Of a stretch of 16,984 bases of DNA, positions 7,094 through 13,630 are shown in pieces (position 1 is the first letter of the stretch; every line of letters starts with the position of its first letter). Origin of the DNA: Eubacterium sp. (GTDB lineage Bacteria > Bacillota_A > Clostridia > Peptostreptococcales > Anaerovoracaceae); contig JAFOML010000055.1 of assembly GCA_017425345.1 (NCBI GenBank), forward strand, positions 1 through 16,984, read 5' to 3'. Made by a program: the position numbers and the translations under genes. The notes below the pieces were generated by a model, which was not told the DNA's origin, did not search any database, and saw nothing but the letters and a program-made list of their open reading frames with translations.

Positions 7094-8819
7094 ATTATTA
7101 GTAGGGAGATATGAACTGATCGAAAAGATCGGGGAAGGCGGCATGGCAGTCGTCTACAAGTCCCGTGACAGATTGTTGAACAGACTGGTCGCGATTAAGA
7201 TCCTCAGACCGGAATATACCAGAGATGCACAGTTCGTAGACAGCTTCCGCCAGGAGTCGCAGGCAGCAGCCGGACTGCAGCATCCAAATATCATCAGTGT
7301 CTATGACGTAGGAAGAGAGGGAAATATCCACTTCATCGTCATGGAGCTGGTCGACGGAAAGCCGCTCAGCACGATTATAAAAGAGCAGGCGCCGATGGAT
7401 TACCGCAGAGCGATCGAGATCACCAAGCAGGTCGCCTCCGCGCTGAGCGTTGCGCACAGGCACAGCATCATCCACCGGGACATCAAACCACATAACATCA
7501 TGATCACGCACGATGGCACCGCGAAGCTGGGCGATTTCGGTATCGCCAAGGCAGTCAGCGATTCCACGCTTTCCGAGACGAGCAAGATCATCGGATCCGT
7601 CCACTACTTCTCGCCGGAGCAGGCGAGAGGCGCCTACGTGGATGAACGTTCCGATATCTATTCGCTGGGAATCGTCCTGTATGAGATGCTGACCGGACAG
7701 GTTCCGTATGACGGAGATAACCCGGTACAGGTCGCGCTGATGCATATCAATAACGAAGTAATTCCTCCGTCGCAGCTGGTCCCCGGCATTCCGCCGGCCC
7801 TGGAAAAGGTCGTGATGCGCGCTACCGACAAGTATCAGACGAACCGGTTCAAGAGCGCAGACGAGATGCTGGAGGAGCTGAACAATGTAGAATTTGTTAC
7901 CAACATGGTCGGCGATTCCGTGTTCGCCGCAGGAGGCGGCACACCGCGCAGAGGCCAGGAACAATATGTAGAGGAGTATGAGGAGGAGGAAGAACCGCAC
8001 CGCAAAAGAAAATGGCCGTGGATCCTGCTGATCCTGCTGCTCCTGATCGGCGGCAGCGTGGCAGCGCTCTACGCGACTGGCATCATCGGGGACTTCCGCA
8101 AGGTCGAGGTTCCGGATGTCACCGGAAAGAGCTATGCGGAGGCTAAGGTGCTCCTGAAGGATGCAGGCCTTAAGGTCGAGAAAGGGGACAAAGTCTACAG
8201 CGACACCATCGAAGAAGGAAAGATCGCCCGCCAGACACCGGATGCGTATGAGAAGGTGGATGAGGGCACGACGATCATCGTCTATATCAGCGCCGGTGAG
8301 AGTACAGGCGCGGTACCGAATCTGGTCGGACTCTATTATGGAGACGACACGGCCGAATATCTCCGTGAGAACGGCGGATTTGAACTCGGCAGTGTCGAAC
8401 GCAAGAAGAGCGACGACTACGAGAAGGGCCAGATCATAAGACAGGATCCGGAAGCAGATACGATCGTGGAGAAGGGTACCAAGGTCAATATCGTGGTCTG
8501 CTCCGGCAAGAAGACCGTCAAGGTCACCGTTCCTTCGCTGACCGGACTGAATATTGAGGAAGCCAAGGCCAAGCTCGTCAGCTACGGCCTGCAGCCGGGT
8601 GAGATCCGCTATGAGGAGAGCACCGTCTACAGCGAAGGCACCGTGATGTGGCAGCAGTATGACACCGGGACGGAGCTGGAGAAGAACGCGACGGTTAATA
8701 TGAAAGTCAGCAAAGGCCCACCGGAAAACATCGATGATGATCCGACGGAGCCGGGAGATAATGATGAGACCGATGATACAGGCGAAGTGGATCCGGGGCT
8801 TGATCCGAGCGGACGGTAA
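7083..8819 (+). CDS. prkC: PASTA-domain membrane serine/threonine protein kinase (PrkC/PknB type)
   Basis: Transmembrane Hanks-type kinase that in Firmicutes reads muropeptides or lipid II through external PASTA domains and phosphorylates cytosolic targets in cell-wall synthesis, division, translation and germination. The 578-residue protein has an N-terminal kinase domain (about 9-270): glycine loop GEGGMAVVY, Lys39 in VAIK, catalytic loop HRDIKPHN (Asp133), DFG Asp151 and activation segment SVHYFSPEQARG. A juxtamembrane acidic/basic linker (EEYEEEEEPHRKRK) leads to one membrane helix (about 311-334). Three PASTA repeats follow (about 340-406, 410-477 and 478-545), then a low-complexity tail rich in Asp, Glu, Pro and Gly. 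GGAGG at 7069-7073 sits 9 bases before the ATG. rsgA follows after 3 bases; in B. subtilis the RsgA homologue CpgA is itself a substrate of this kinase, which fits the linkage. Confidence 0.97.
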   Translation: MSSKLLVGRYELIEKIGEGGMAVVYKSRDRLLNRLVAIKILRPEYTRDAQFVDSFRQESQAAAGLQHPNIISVYDVGREGNIHFIVMELVDGKPLSTIIKEQAPMDYRRAIEITKQVASALSVAHRHSIIHRDIKPHNIMITHDGTAKLGDFGIAKAVSDSTLSETSKIIGSVHYFSPEQARGAYVDERSDIYSLGIVLYEMLTGQVPYDGDNPVQVALMHINNEVIPPSQLVPGIPPALEKVVMRATDKYQTNRFKSADEMLEELNNVEFVTNMVGDSVFAAGGGTPRRGQEQYVEEYEEEEEPHRKRKWPWILLILLLLIGGSVAALYATGIIGDFRKVEVPDVTGKSYAEAKVLLKDAGLKVEKGDKVYSDTIEEGKIARQTPDAYEKVDEGTTIIVYISAGESTGAVPNLVGLYYGDDTAEYLRENGGFELGSVERKKSDDYEKGQIIRQDPEADTIVEKGTKVNIVVCSGKKTVKVTVPSLTGLNIEEAKAKLVSYGLQPGEIRYEESTVYSEGTVMWQQYDTGTELEKNATVNMKVSKGPPENIDDDPTEPGDNDETDDTGEVDPGLDPSGR

Positions 8820-8822
8820 TCT

Positions 8823-9710
8823 ATGGATGGACTGATTATCAGAGGCGTCGGAGGATTCTACTATGTCCGTACTGAAGAGGGAATCATTCAGACGAGAGGC
8901 CGGGGAATCTTCCGGAAAGACGCTGTTACACCTACCGTGGGCGATCATGTCAGAATAGAGATCCTCCAGGACGGTGACGGGGTGATCAATGAGATCCTGG
9001 AGCGCCGCAACTCCTTTTTGAGACCGCCGATCTCGAACGTGGATGCGATCGTGATTCTGTTCGCTGCGGCGCAGCCGAAGCCGAACTTCGATCTGATCGA
9101 TAAGTTCCTGATCATGGCGGAGAGCAAGAACGTGCACCCGATCCTGTGCATGAATAAATGCGATCTGGTAAGCGAACGCAAGCGTTCGCAGATCATAGAG
9201 CGGTATGCGTCCGTCTATCCGCTGCTCTGTGTGAGCGCGGAGACGGGTGAGGGCGTAGATGCCCTTGCAGCAGAGCTCGCCGGCAAGACGACGGCCTTTG
9301 CGGGGCCATCGGGTGTCGGCAAGTCCACGCTGACCAATCTTCTGATCCCGGATGCGGGAATGGATACTTCTGCGGTCAGCAGGAAGACCAGAAGGGGACG
9401 GCATACGACGAGGCATGTGGAGATCTTTGATCTTCCGGGCGGTGGTATGCTGTTCGATACGCCGGGCTTTACATCCTTCGACCTCTCAGGCATCACAGCA
9501 GACGCTCTCGCGGGTTTTTATCCGGAATTCGATAAGTATCTCGGCTGCTGCAGATTTGACGACTGCAGGCATCTGAAAGAGCCCGACTGCGCTGTGAGAC
9601 AGGCCGTGGACGAGGGGAAGATCCATGAGCTCCGGTATGCGTCCTATGTCAAGATCTATGAAGAGCTGAAAGAAACAGAGAGAATGGAAATCAGGAAGGG
9701 AGACCGATAA
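8823..9710 (+). CDS. rsgA: Ribosome small-subunit maturation GTPase RsgA (CpgA/YjeQ)
   Basis: Circularly permuted GTPase that acts late in 30S assembly, checking the decoding centre. The 295-residue protein is full length. Domains: N-terminal OB fold (about 1-65, with VGDHVRIE), GTPase domain with permuted motif order (G4 NKCD at 111-114, G1 GPSGVGKST with Lys167, G3 DTPGF from Asp212), and a C-terminal zinc finger (ligands Cys243, Cys248, His250, Cys256, pattern C-x4-C-x-H-x5-C). The ATG is 3 bases after the prkC stop and has only a weak Shine-Dalgarno (GAGCGGACGG inside prkC), so it is probably translated by coupling to prkC. Confidence 0.97.
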   Translation: MDGLIIRGVGGFYYVRTEEGIIQTRGRGIFRKDAVTPTVGDHVRIEILQDGDGVINEILERRNSFLRPPISNVDAIVILFAAAQPKPNFDLIDKFLIMAESKNVHPILCMNKCDLVSERKRSQIIERYASVYPLLCVSAETGEGVDALAAELAGKTTAFAGPSGVGKSTLTNLLIPDAGMDTSAVSRKTRRGRHTTRHVEIFDLPGGGMLFDTPGFTSFDLSGITADALAGFYPEFDKYLGCCRFDDCRHLKEPDCAVRQAVDEGKIHELRYASYVKIYEELKETERMEIRKGDR

Positions 9711-9712
9711 GT

Positions 9713-10366
9713 ATGGCGAAACTTGCCCCATCAATTTTATCAGCAGATTTTTCAAAGCTGGGAGAGCAGACCGAGATCGTCTCATCGGCAGGCGCGGATT
9801 ATCTGCATATCGACGTTATGGATGGCCATTTTGTCCCGAATATCACCTATGGTGCGCCTGTGATGAAATGCCTCGACAACTGCGAGACGGCACCGTACGA
9901 CGTCCATCTGATGATCGAGAATCCGGATCAGTTCCTGTCGGATTTTGTGACGGAGAAGACCGAGTTCATCGTGGTGCATCAGGAAGCCTGTCCGCATCTG
10001 AACCGTACGATCGATCATATCCGTTCCTTCGGCGTATCCGCCGGGGTTGCGATCAATCCTGCCACACCGGTATCCGTTCTGGAAGAAGTGCTGGATGATG
10101 TGGATCTGATTCTGGTCATGTCCGTGAATCCCGGATTTGGCGGGCAGAAGTTCATCCGCTCCACCCTGAGAAAGATCAAAAAACTTGACGAGCTTCGCAG
10201 GGCGAGAGGATACCATTACCAGATCGAGATCGACGGCGGTGTCAGTCTGGACAATGCGCGGGAGATCGTAGAATGCGGAACCGATATTCTCGTCGCAGGA
10301 TCCGCGGTATTCAAAGCGCCGGATCTGATCGAACGGGTGCGGGATTTTAAAAACCTTCTTGGATAG
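9713..10366 (+). CDS. rpe: Ribulose-phosphate 3-epimerase
   Basis: Interconverts ribulose 5-phosphate and xylulose 5-phosphate in the pentose phosphate pathway; a metal-dependent TIM barrel. The 217-residue protein is full length. It starts with APSILSADF and has metal ligands His32 and Asp34 (LHIDVMDGHFVPN), His65 (YDVHLMIENP) and Asp174 (EIDGGV). The MSVNPGFGGQKF loop (136-147) and the phosphate-binding VAGSAVF end are also present. It starts 2 bases after the rsgA stop, with AGGAAGGGAG upstream inside rsgA. It is the last gene of the operon and is followed by an intrinsic terminator. In many relatives thiN (thiamine pyrophosphokinase) comes next; it is absent here. Confidence 0.98.
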   Translation: MAKLAPSILSADFSKLGEQTEIVSSAGADYLHIDVMDGHFVPNITYGAPVMKCLDNCETAPYDVHLMIENPDQFLSDFVTEKTEFIVVHQEACPHLNRTIDHIRSFGVSAGVAINPATPVSVLEEVLDDVDLILVMSVNPGFGGQKFIRSTLRKIKKLDELRRARGYHYQIEIDGGVSLDNAREIVECGTDILVAGSAVFKAPDLIERVRDFKNLLG

Positions 10367-10394
10367 GTAAGGGTATTAGAAATAGTTACGGAGG

Positions 10395-10423
10395 GCTGTC
10401 TCTTTTAGTAGAGGCAGCTTTTT
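10395..10423 (+). terminator. Intrinsic terminator of the priA-rpe operon
   Basis: An 8-base-pair stem, GCTGTCTC (10395-10402) with GAGGCAGC (10411-10418, one T-G pair), closes an 8-base loop and is followed by TTTTT (10419-10423). It lies 28 bases after the rpe stop. Confidence 0.88.
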
Positions 10424-10497
10424 AGTATGCCGGGCGGGCGCACAGTTCTGCTTGGCCCTCATCGTACCCCATCCGGGGCGCAGGAAGGCAGCAAAGA

Positions 10498-10560
10498 GTA
10501 TGGGTTAATCCGGAAATAATTATGGACTAAGTCCATACCATTCTGAGAATTGACCCATAC
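10498..10560. repeat. Palindromic repeat element, copy 1 (63 bases)
   Basis: Nearly the whole unit can fold into one rod-like hairpin. Outer arms are GTATGGGTTAAT (10498-10509) and ATTGACCCATAC (10549-10560), 12 pairs with one T-G. A middle stem is CGGAA (10511-10515) with TTCTG (10541-10545). The centre is a hairpin TATGGAC-TAA-GTCCATA (10521-10537). Copy 2 begins 87 bases later and differs by only one substitution and one inserted A. The family is not recognised. The form suggests a REP- or MITE-like mobile palindrome or a structured RNA, but no transposase or target-site duplication is visible. Confidence 0.85.
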
Positions 10561-10584
10561 ATACTGCGATAAGCTGAGCAAAAG

Positions 10585-10648
10585 GTATGGGTTAATCCGG
10601 AAAAAAATTATGGACTAAGTCCATACCATTCTGAGAATTGACCCATAC
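10585..10648. repeat. Palindromic repeat element, copy 2 (64 bases)
   Basis: Same structure as copy 1, with the central hairpin at 10609-10625. All differences are in the A-rich inner loop: AAAAAAAT here against AAATAAT in copy 1. Similarity extends slightly left of both units (AGCAAA just upstream of each), which suggests a local tandem duplication with a period of 87 bases. It ends 5 bases before the hairpin of the PBP terminator begins to be recognisable. Confidence 0.85.
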
Positions 10649-10651
10649 TTG

Positions 10652-10685
10652 AAAAAGGGACTATTGCCACTGCAATAGTCCCTTT
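10652..10685 (-). terminator. Intrinsic terminator of the minus-strand PBP gene
   Basis: A perfect 14-base inverted repeat, AAAGGGACTATTGC (10654-10667) and GCAATAGTCCCTTT (10672-10685), has a 4-base loop. Read on the minus strand it runs directly into a run of five T residues (10656-10652). It begins 13 bases after the PBP stop codon. Read from the plus strand the T-run is only three bases, so termination should be stronger for the PBP transcript. Confidence 0.9.
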
Positions 10686-10698
10686 AGTTCCTTATGGA

Positions 10699-13467
10699 TC
10701 AGTTATTCTTCTTCTTTCCGCCGCCGCCGCTCTTGTCGCCGCCGGTCTTCTCTTTCTCAGCCTTTTCCTTTTCCGCTTTCTCTTTCTCAGCCTTTTCCTT
10801 CTCGGCCTTTTCCTTAGCAGCCTTATCGATAGCGTACCAGTATGCCCAGCCGCTCGAGCTGTAAGTGCCGTCGGCGTAGTACTCGCCGTTTCTCTGCTCT
10901 ACATTATCCGGCATTTCCGGATAGGAGCCGGTCTTGGCCTCCGGAATCTGGTTCATGATATTACCCCAGAGAGCCGCTGCGTAGCCAGACATGCTGGTGA
11001 GGGAGATGTTTACGTCGTTTCCGATCCACAGGGATGCGGAGAGGTTCGGCGTAAATCCATCAAACCAGATATCGTACTGACTGCTGGTCGTTCCGGTCTT
11101 ACCGCCGGCAGCAACGCCGCTTACGTACGCTGCGGTACCGGTACCGCCGGAGACGACGCCCTTCATCATGTCTGCCATGATCCAGGCGATGCCGCTGTCC
11201 AGTACACGGACTTCCTCGCGTTCCTTGCTCAGGATGATCTTGTCATTTCTGTCGGTGACCTTGGTGTAGCAGAGCGGTTCCTTGGCTCTGACACCGTTGT
11301 TCGGGAACGTGGTATATGCGTTGGCCATATCCAGCGTCGTGACGCCGTTTGTCATTCCGCCGAGCGCCAGGGCAGCTGCGTTCAGGTCATTGGTCGCCCC
11401 CTTGGTATCCAGAGTCGAGATTCCGAACTTCTTGACCATCTTCACGGAGTAGCTGGCTCCGACCTGCATCCAGATCTTATATGCACAGGTGTTGATGGAG
11501 TTCCGGATCGCGGAGCGGACCGTGTTTCTGCCGCTGTATCCGCCGCTGGAGTTCTGCGGCCACGGTTTGCCGTTGTTTGTCGTTCTCTCATCTACGACCG
11601 TTGATCCTGCAGTGATCCAGTCACCCCAGCCGTTAGCGCCCTGCGAGTCGATCTTATAGTTGACGAAGGTGTGCTTTTTCTTCTTCTGACCTTCCTCATA
11701 GCTCTGCTGCAGTGCTGCAGAGTAGACCGCGAGCGGCTTGATGGAGGATCCCGGCTGTCTCGGCTCGATCGCGCGGTTGTAGAGCATACGTCCGGAGGTC
11801 TTCCGTCCGCCGACCATCGCCTTGATGTATCCAGTGTCGTTTTCAATGATCGTCATCGCTGCCTGCGGCTGAATGACGTTCTGGTTCAGCGTGTAGTAAT
11901 CGCTCTTGATATAGTAGGTGCCGTCCTTCTTCTTAAAGAAGTCCTTTCCGATATCGCTCTTGACATACTTGGCCTTGATGACCAGATTGCCTTTCTTATC
12001 CAGCCGTTTGTATTCCTGCGGGATGTTGATGTATCCGCCGTTGATGGAGTAGAGTGTGCCATCGATGTAGCGGTACATGGTCGGGAACTCGACGCTGTAG
12101 TCCGGCGCGCCGTTTACGGTAGTCTCATAGATGTTCAGGCGCTTGTTCTTATAAATGATGAGGGCGCCGTTCTTCTTTTTCTTGATCTCATCCTTCTTGA
12201 AGTAGAACTTCTTATCCTTGATAAAGTCGTCATAGTCGTACATGGCGACCTGTCCCTTATCATTCAGGATATTTCCGTTGCTGTCATAGATGATGCCTGT
12301 CTGGGTGGGGAAGTTCGCATCATCCTTGAACTCATTCTGGACAGTCCGCTGAATATCGGTGTCCAGCGTCGTGTAGATTCTGAGACCGCCGGTATAAACC
12401 TTATCCCAGGCTTCCTCGTAGGAGATTCCCTGTTCCTTCTGCAGATCCGCGATCACCTGCTCGATGACAAAGTCTGTGAAGTAGGTGATATCTGAACTCG
12501 TCACATTGTAGTTCGGATGCAGCATCTTGCGGAGCTTGCGCCTCTTCGCGCGCTTGCACTGCTTCGCAGTGATGTATCCCTGTTCCTGCATGAGATCCAG
12601 GCAGAGACGGCGGCGCGCCTTCGAAGCATCATTGAGCACGTAGGCTCCGGTGGAGGTGCGCTGCAGAATGTTCTTCTTCTTGACTTTTCCGAGATCGGAA
12701 GAGTCGACGAAACGGATCAGGTCATACTCGGAAGGGAGCTGCGGGATCGCAGCAAGTGCCGCGCACTGCGCCAGCGTCAGCTTGGTGACATGCTTGTTGA
12801 AGTACGCCTGTGACGCCGCCTCGACGCCCCAGTTGCCGAATCCCAGGTTGATGGTATTCAGATACGCTTCTATGATCTGATGTTTCGAGAGATCCCGTTC
12901 GATCTGGACGGTATACCATGCCTCGATGATCTTTCTGTCGATGTTATGATCCGACATGGTAGACTTGAGGTAGACGTTACGCGCGAGCTGCTGCGTGATC
13001 GTACTGGTACCCGAGACCTGTCCGCCGGATGTGACGGAACTCCAGATCGCGCCCATGATTCTCGTGAAGTTGAATCCGTGGTGCTCCCAAAATGTCTTAT
13101 CTTCCAGTGCGACGAACGCATTGACCAGATTCGGGGGCAGATCGGAATATTTGATACTGTATCGGTTCTCTCCGGAATAGACGGTATCGACCTTATTTCC
13201 GTCACCATCGTAGATGAGGGAACTCTCTGCGAGCAGGTCGTAGATCTGTGAAGTGTCGATCGGATCTGCGCTCTGGATCACCTTATAGGCGTATCCACCG
13301 GCGGCGATCCCCGCTGCTAAGATCAGAATGAGAATCAGAAGAATGACTTTCCAGATGGTGGGAGTGTACCACTTGCGGACCTTCTCACCGGCCTGTTTCC
13401 CCTTGTCATTTCCTGAATGACCCTTGTTTTTCCCAATACGCATTTCTGTTTTCCTTTTCTGAGACAT
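10699..13467 (-). CDS. ponA: Class A penicillin-binding protein (bifunctional transglycosylase/transpeptidase, PBP1A type)
   Basis: Polymerises and cross-links peptidoglycan at the outer face of the membrane. The 922-residue protein has a basic cytoplasmic N terminus and one membrane helix (about 39-61). The GT51 transglycosylase domain has catalytic Glu122 in EDKTFWEHHG, then GTSTITQQLARN and RKIIEA. The transpeptidase domain has nucleophile Ser574 and Lys577 (SSIK), the SIN motif in RNSINTC and Lys790 in KTGTT. Between the domains sits a lysine- and tyrosine-rich insert of about 150 residues (388-535), seen in some clostridial PBPs and possibly OB-like. The C terminus, outside the membrane, is a KEKAE repeat followed by a Gly/Lys tail. 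Start: 13467 gives the longest product, but its ATG abuts a GCGG/CCGC hairpin (13468-13481). The in-frame ATG at 13443 has AGGA 8 bases upstream and is a strong alternative (914 residues). The gene is monocistronic. The symbol follows the main class A PBP of Firmicutes; the exact paralogue is uncertain. Confidence 0.93.
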   Translation of the reverse strand: MSQKRKTEMRIGKNKGHSGNDKGKQAGEKVRKWYTPTIWKVILLILILILAAGIAAGGYAYKVIQSADPIDTSQIYDLLAESSLIYDGDGNKVDTVYSGENRYSIKYSDLPPNLVNAFVALEDKTFWEHHGFNFTRIMGAIWSSVTSGGQVSGTSTITQQLARNVYLKSTMSDHNIDRKIIEAWYTVQIERDLSKHQIIEAYLNTINLGFGNWGVEAASQAYFNKHVTKLTLAQCAALAAIPQLPSEYDLIRFVDSSDLGKVKKKNILQRTSTGAYVLNDASKARRRLCLDLMQEQGYITAKQCKRAKRRKLRKMLHPNYNVTSSDITYFTDFVIEQVIADLQKEQGISYEEAWDKVYTGGLRIYTTLDTDIQRTVQNEFKDDANFPTQTGIIYDSNGNILNDKGQVAMYDYDDFIKDKKFYFKKDEIKKKKNGALIIYKNKRLNIYETTVNGAPDYSVEFPTMYRYIDGTLYSINGGYINIPQEYKRLDKKGNLVIKAKYVKSDIGKDFFKKKDGTYYIKSDYYTLNQNVIQPQAAMTIIENDTGYIKAMVGGRKTSGRMLYNRAIEPRQPGSSIKPLAVYSAALQQSYEEGQKKKKHTFVNYKIDSQGANGWGDWITAGSTVVDERTTNNGKPWPQNSSGGYSGRNTVRSAIRNSINTCAYKIWMQVGASYSVKMVKKFGISTLDTKGATNDLNAAALALGGMTNGVTTLDMANAYTTFPNNGVRAKEPLCYTKVTDRNDKIILSKEREEVRVLDSGIAWIMADMMKGVVSGGTGTAAYVSGVAAGGKTGTTSSQYDIWFDGFTPNLSASLWIGNDVNISLTSMSGYAAALWGNIMNQIPEAKTGSYPEMPDNVEQRNGEYYADGTYSSSGWAYWYAIDKAAKEKAEKEKAEKEKAEKEKAEKEKTGGDKSGGGGKKKNN
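10751..10813 (-). repeat. In-frame 15-base repeats encoding a KEKAE tail
   Basis: Inside the 3' end of the PBP gene, a 15-base unit encoding Lys-Glu-Lys-Ala-Glu is repeated about four times. Bases 10751-10770 and 10781-10800 are identical over 20 bases. The unit length keeps the frame, so copy number can change by slippage without breaking the protein. The product is a charged, probably helical extracellular stretch. Confidence 0.85.
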
Positions 13468-13546
13468 GCGGCCTGTTCCGCAGCTGCTGCAGGGCAGGGC
13501 AGGTCTCTGTGTTAAAAAACTAGCTTCAGTTATAACAATTCATAAT

Positions 13547-13555
13547 ATTATACCA
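13547..13555 (-). promoter_or_regulatory. Extended -10 promoter of the PBP gene
   Basis: The minus strand reads TGGTATAAT here, a perfect -10 with TGn extension. A weak -35 (TACACT) lies 17 bases upstream. The predicted start near 13540 gives a leader of about 73 bases before the ATG at 13467. Confidence 0.6.
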
Positions 13556-13584
13556 TAATACAAGAAGAAAGTGTAGGGAATTTG

Positions 13585-13593
13585 TGATATAAT
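13585..13593 (+). promoter_or_regulatory. Extended -10 promoter of comEC-holA
   Basis: TGATATAAT, a perfect -10 with TGn extension, has no clear -35. It lies back to back with the PBP promoter, so their upstream regions overlap around 13562-13575. The predicted start near 13600 rules out the in-frame ATG at 13592 as the comEC start. Confidence 0.6.
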
Positions 13594-13630
13594 GGGAACG
13601 GGTCAGGTACAGGGAGTTTTCGGGAGAACT

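Larger units (their letters stand above)
10367..10698. other. Intergenic region between convergent rpe and PBP genes
   Basis: A 332-base gap without a convincing gene. It contains, left to right, the rpe terminator, a GC-rich stretch (10424-10497), two palindromic repeat units and the PBP terminator. The GC-rich stretch holds a 30-codon frame from ATG 10427 that ends inside the first repeat, but it lies directly behind a terminator with poor ribosome-binding context, so I do not call it a gene. No tRNA or known small-RNA signature is recognised in it. Confidence 0.7.

Noticed and set aside
7098..9416. Very long open frame (772 codons) on the minus strand across prkC and rsgA
   Set aside because: It is antisense to two unmistakable genes, has no recognisable domain and is rich in Arg, His, Leu and Asp, as expected from the complement of GC-rich coding DNA. 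It is a shadow frame.
10441..10500. Possible SRP RNA-like stretch (CAGGAAGGCAGCAAAG)
   Set aside because: It recalls the GGAAGGAAGCAGCC core of bacterial SRP RNA, but the matching GGTCAGG strand and the closing stem are absent; chance similarity.
10427..10519. Thirty-codon small gene behind rpe
   Set aside because: Directly downstream of a strong terminator, weak ribosome-binding context, no recognisable product and it ends within a repeat.
10498..10648. CRISPR-like array
   Set aside because: Only two units and one 24-base spacer, units of about 63 bases with full-length dyad symmetry, and no cas genes; not a CRISPR array.
13592..13630. Upstream start for comEC
   Set aside because: The ATG overlaps the TATAAT box; a transcript from that promoter would not contain it.
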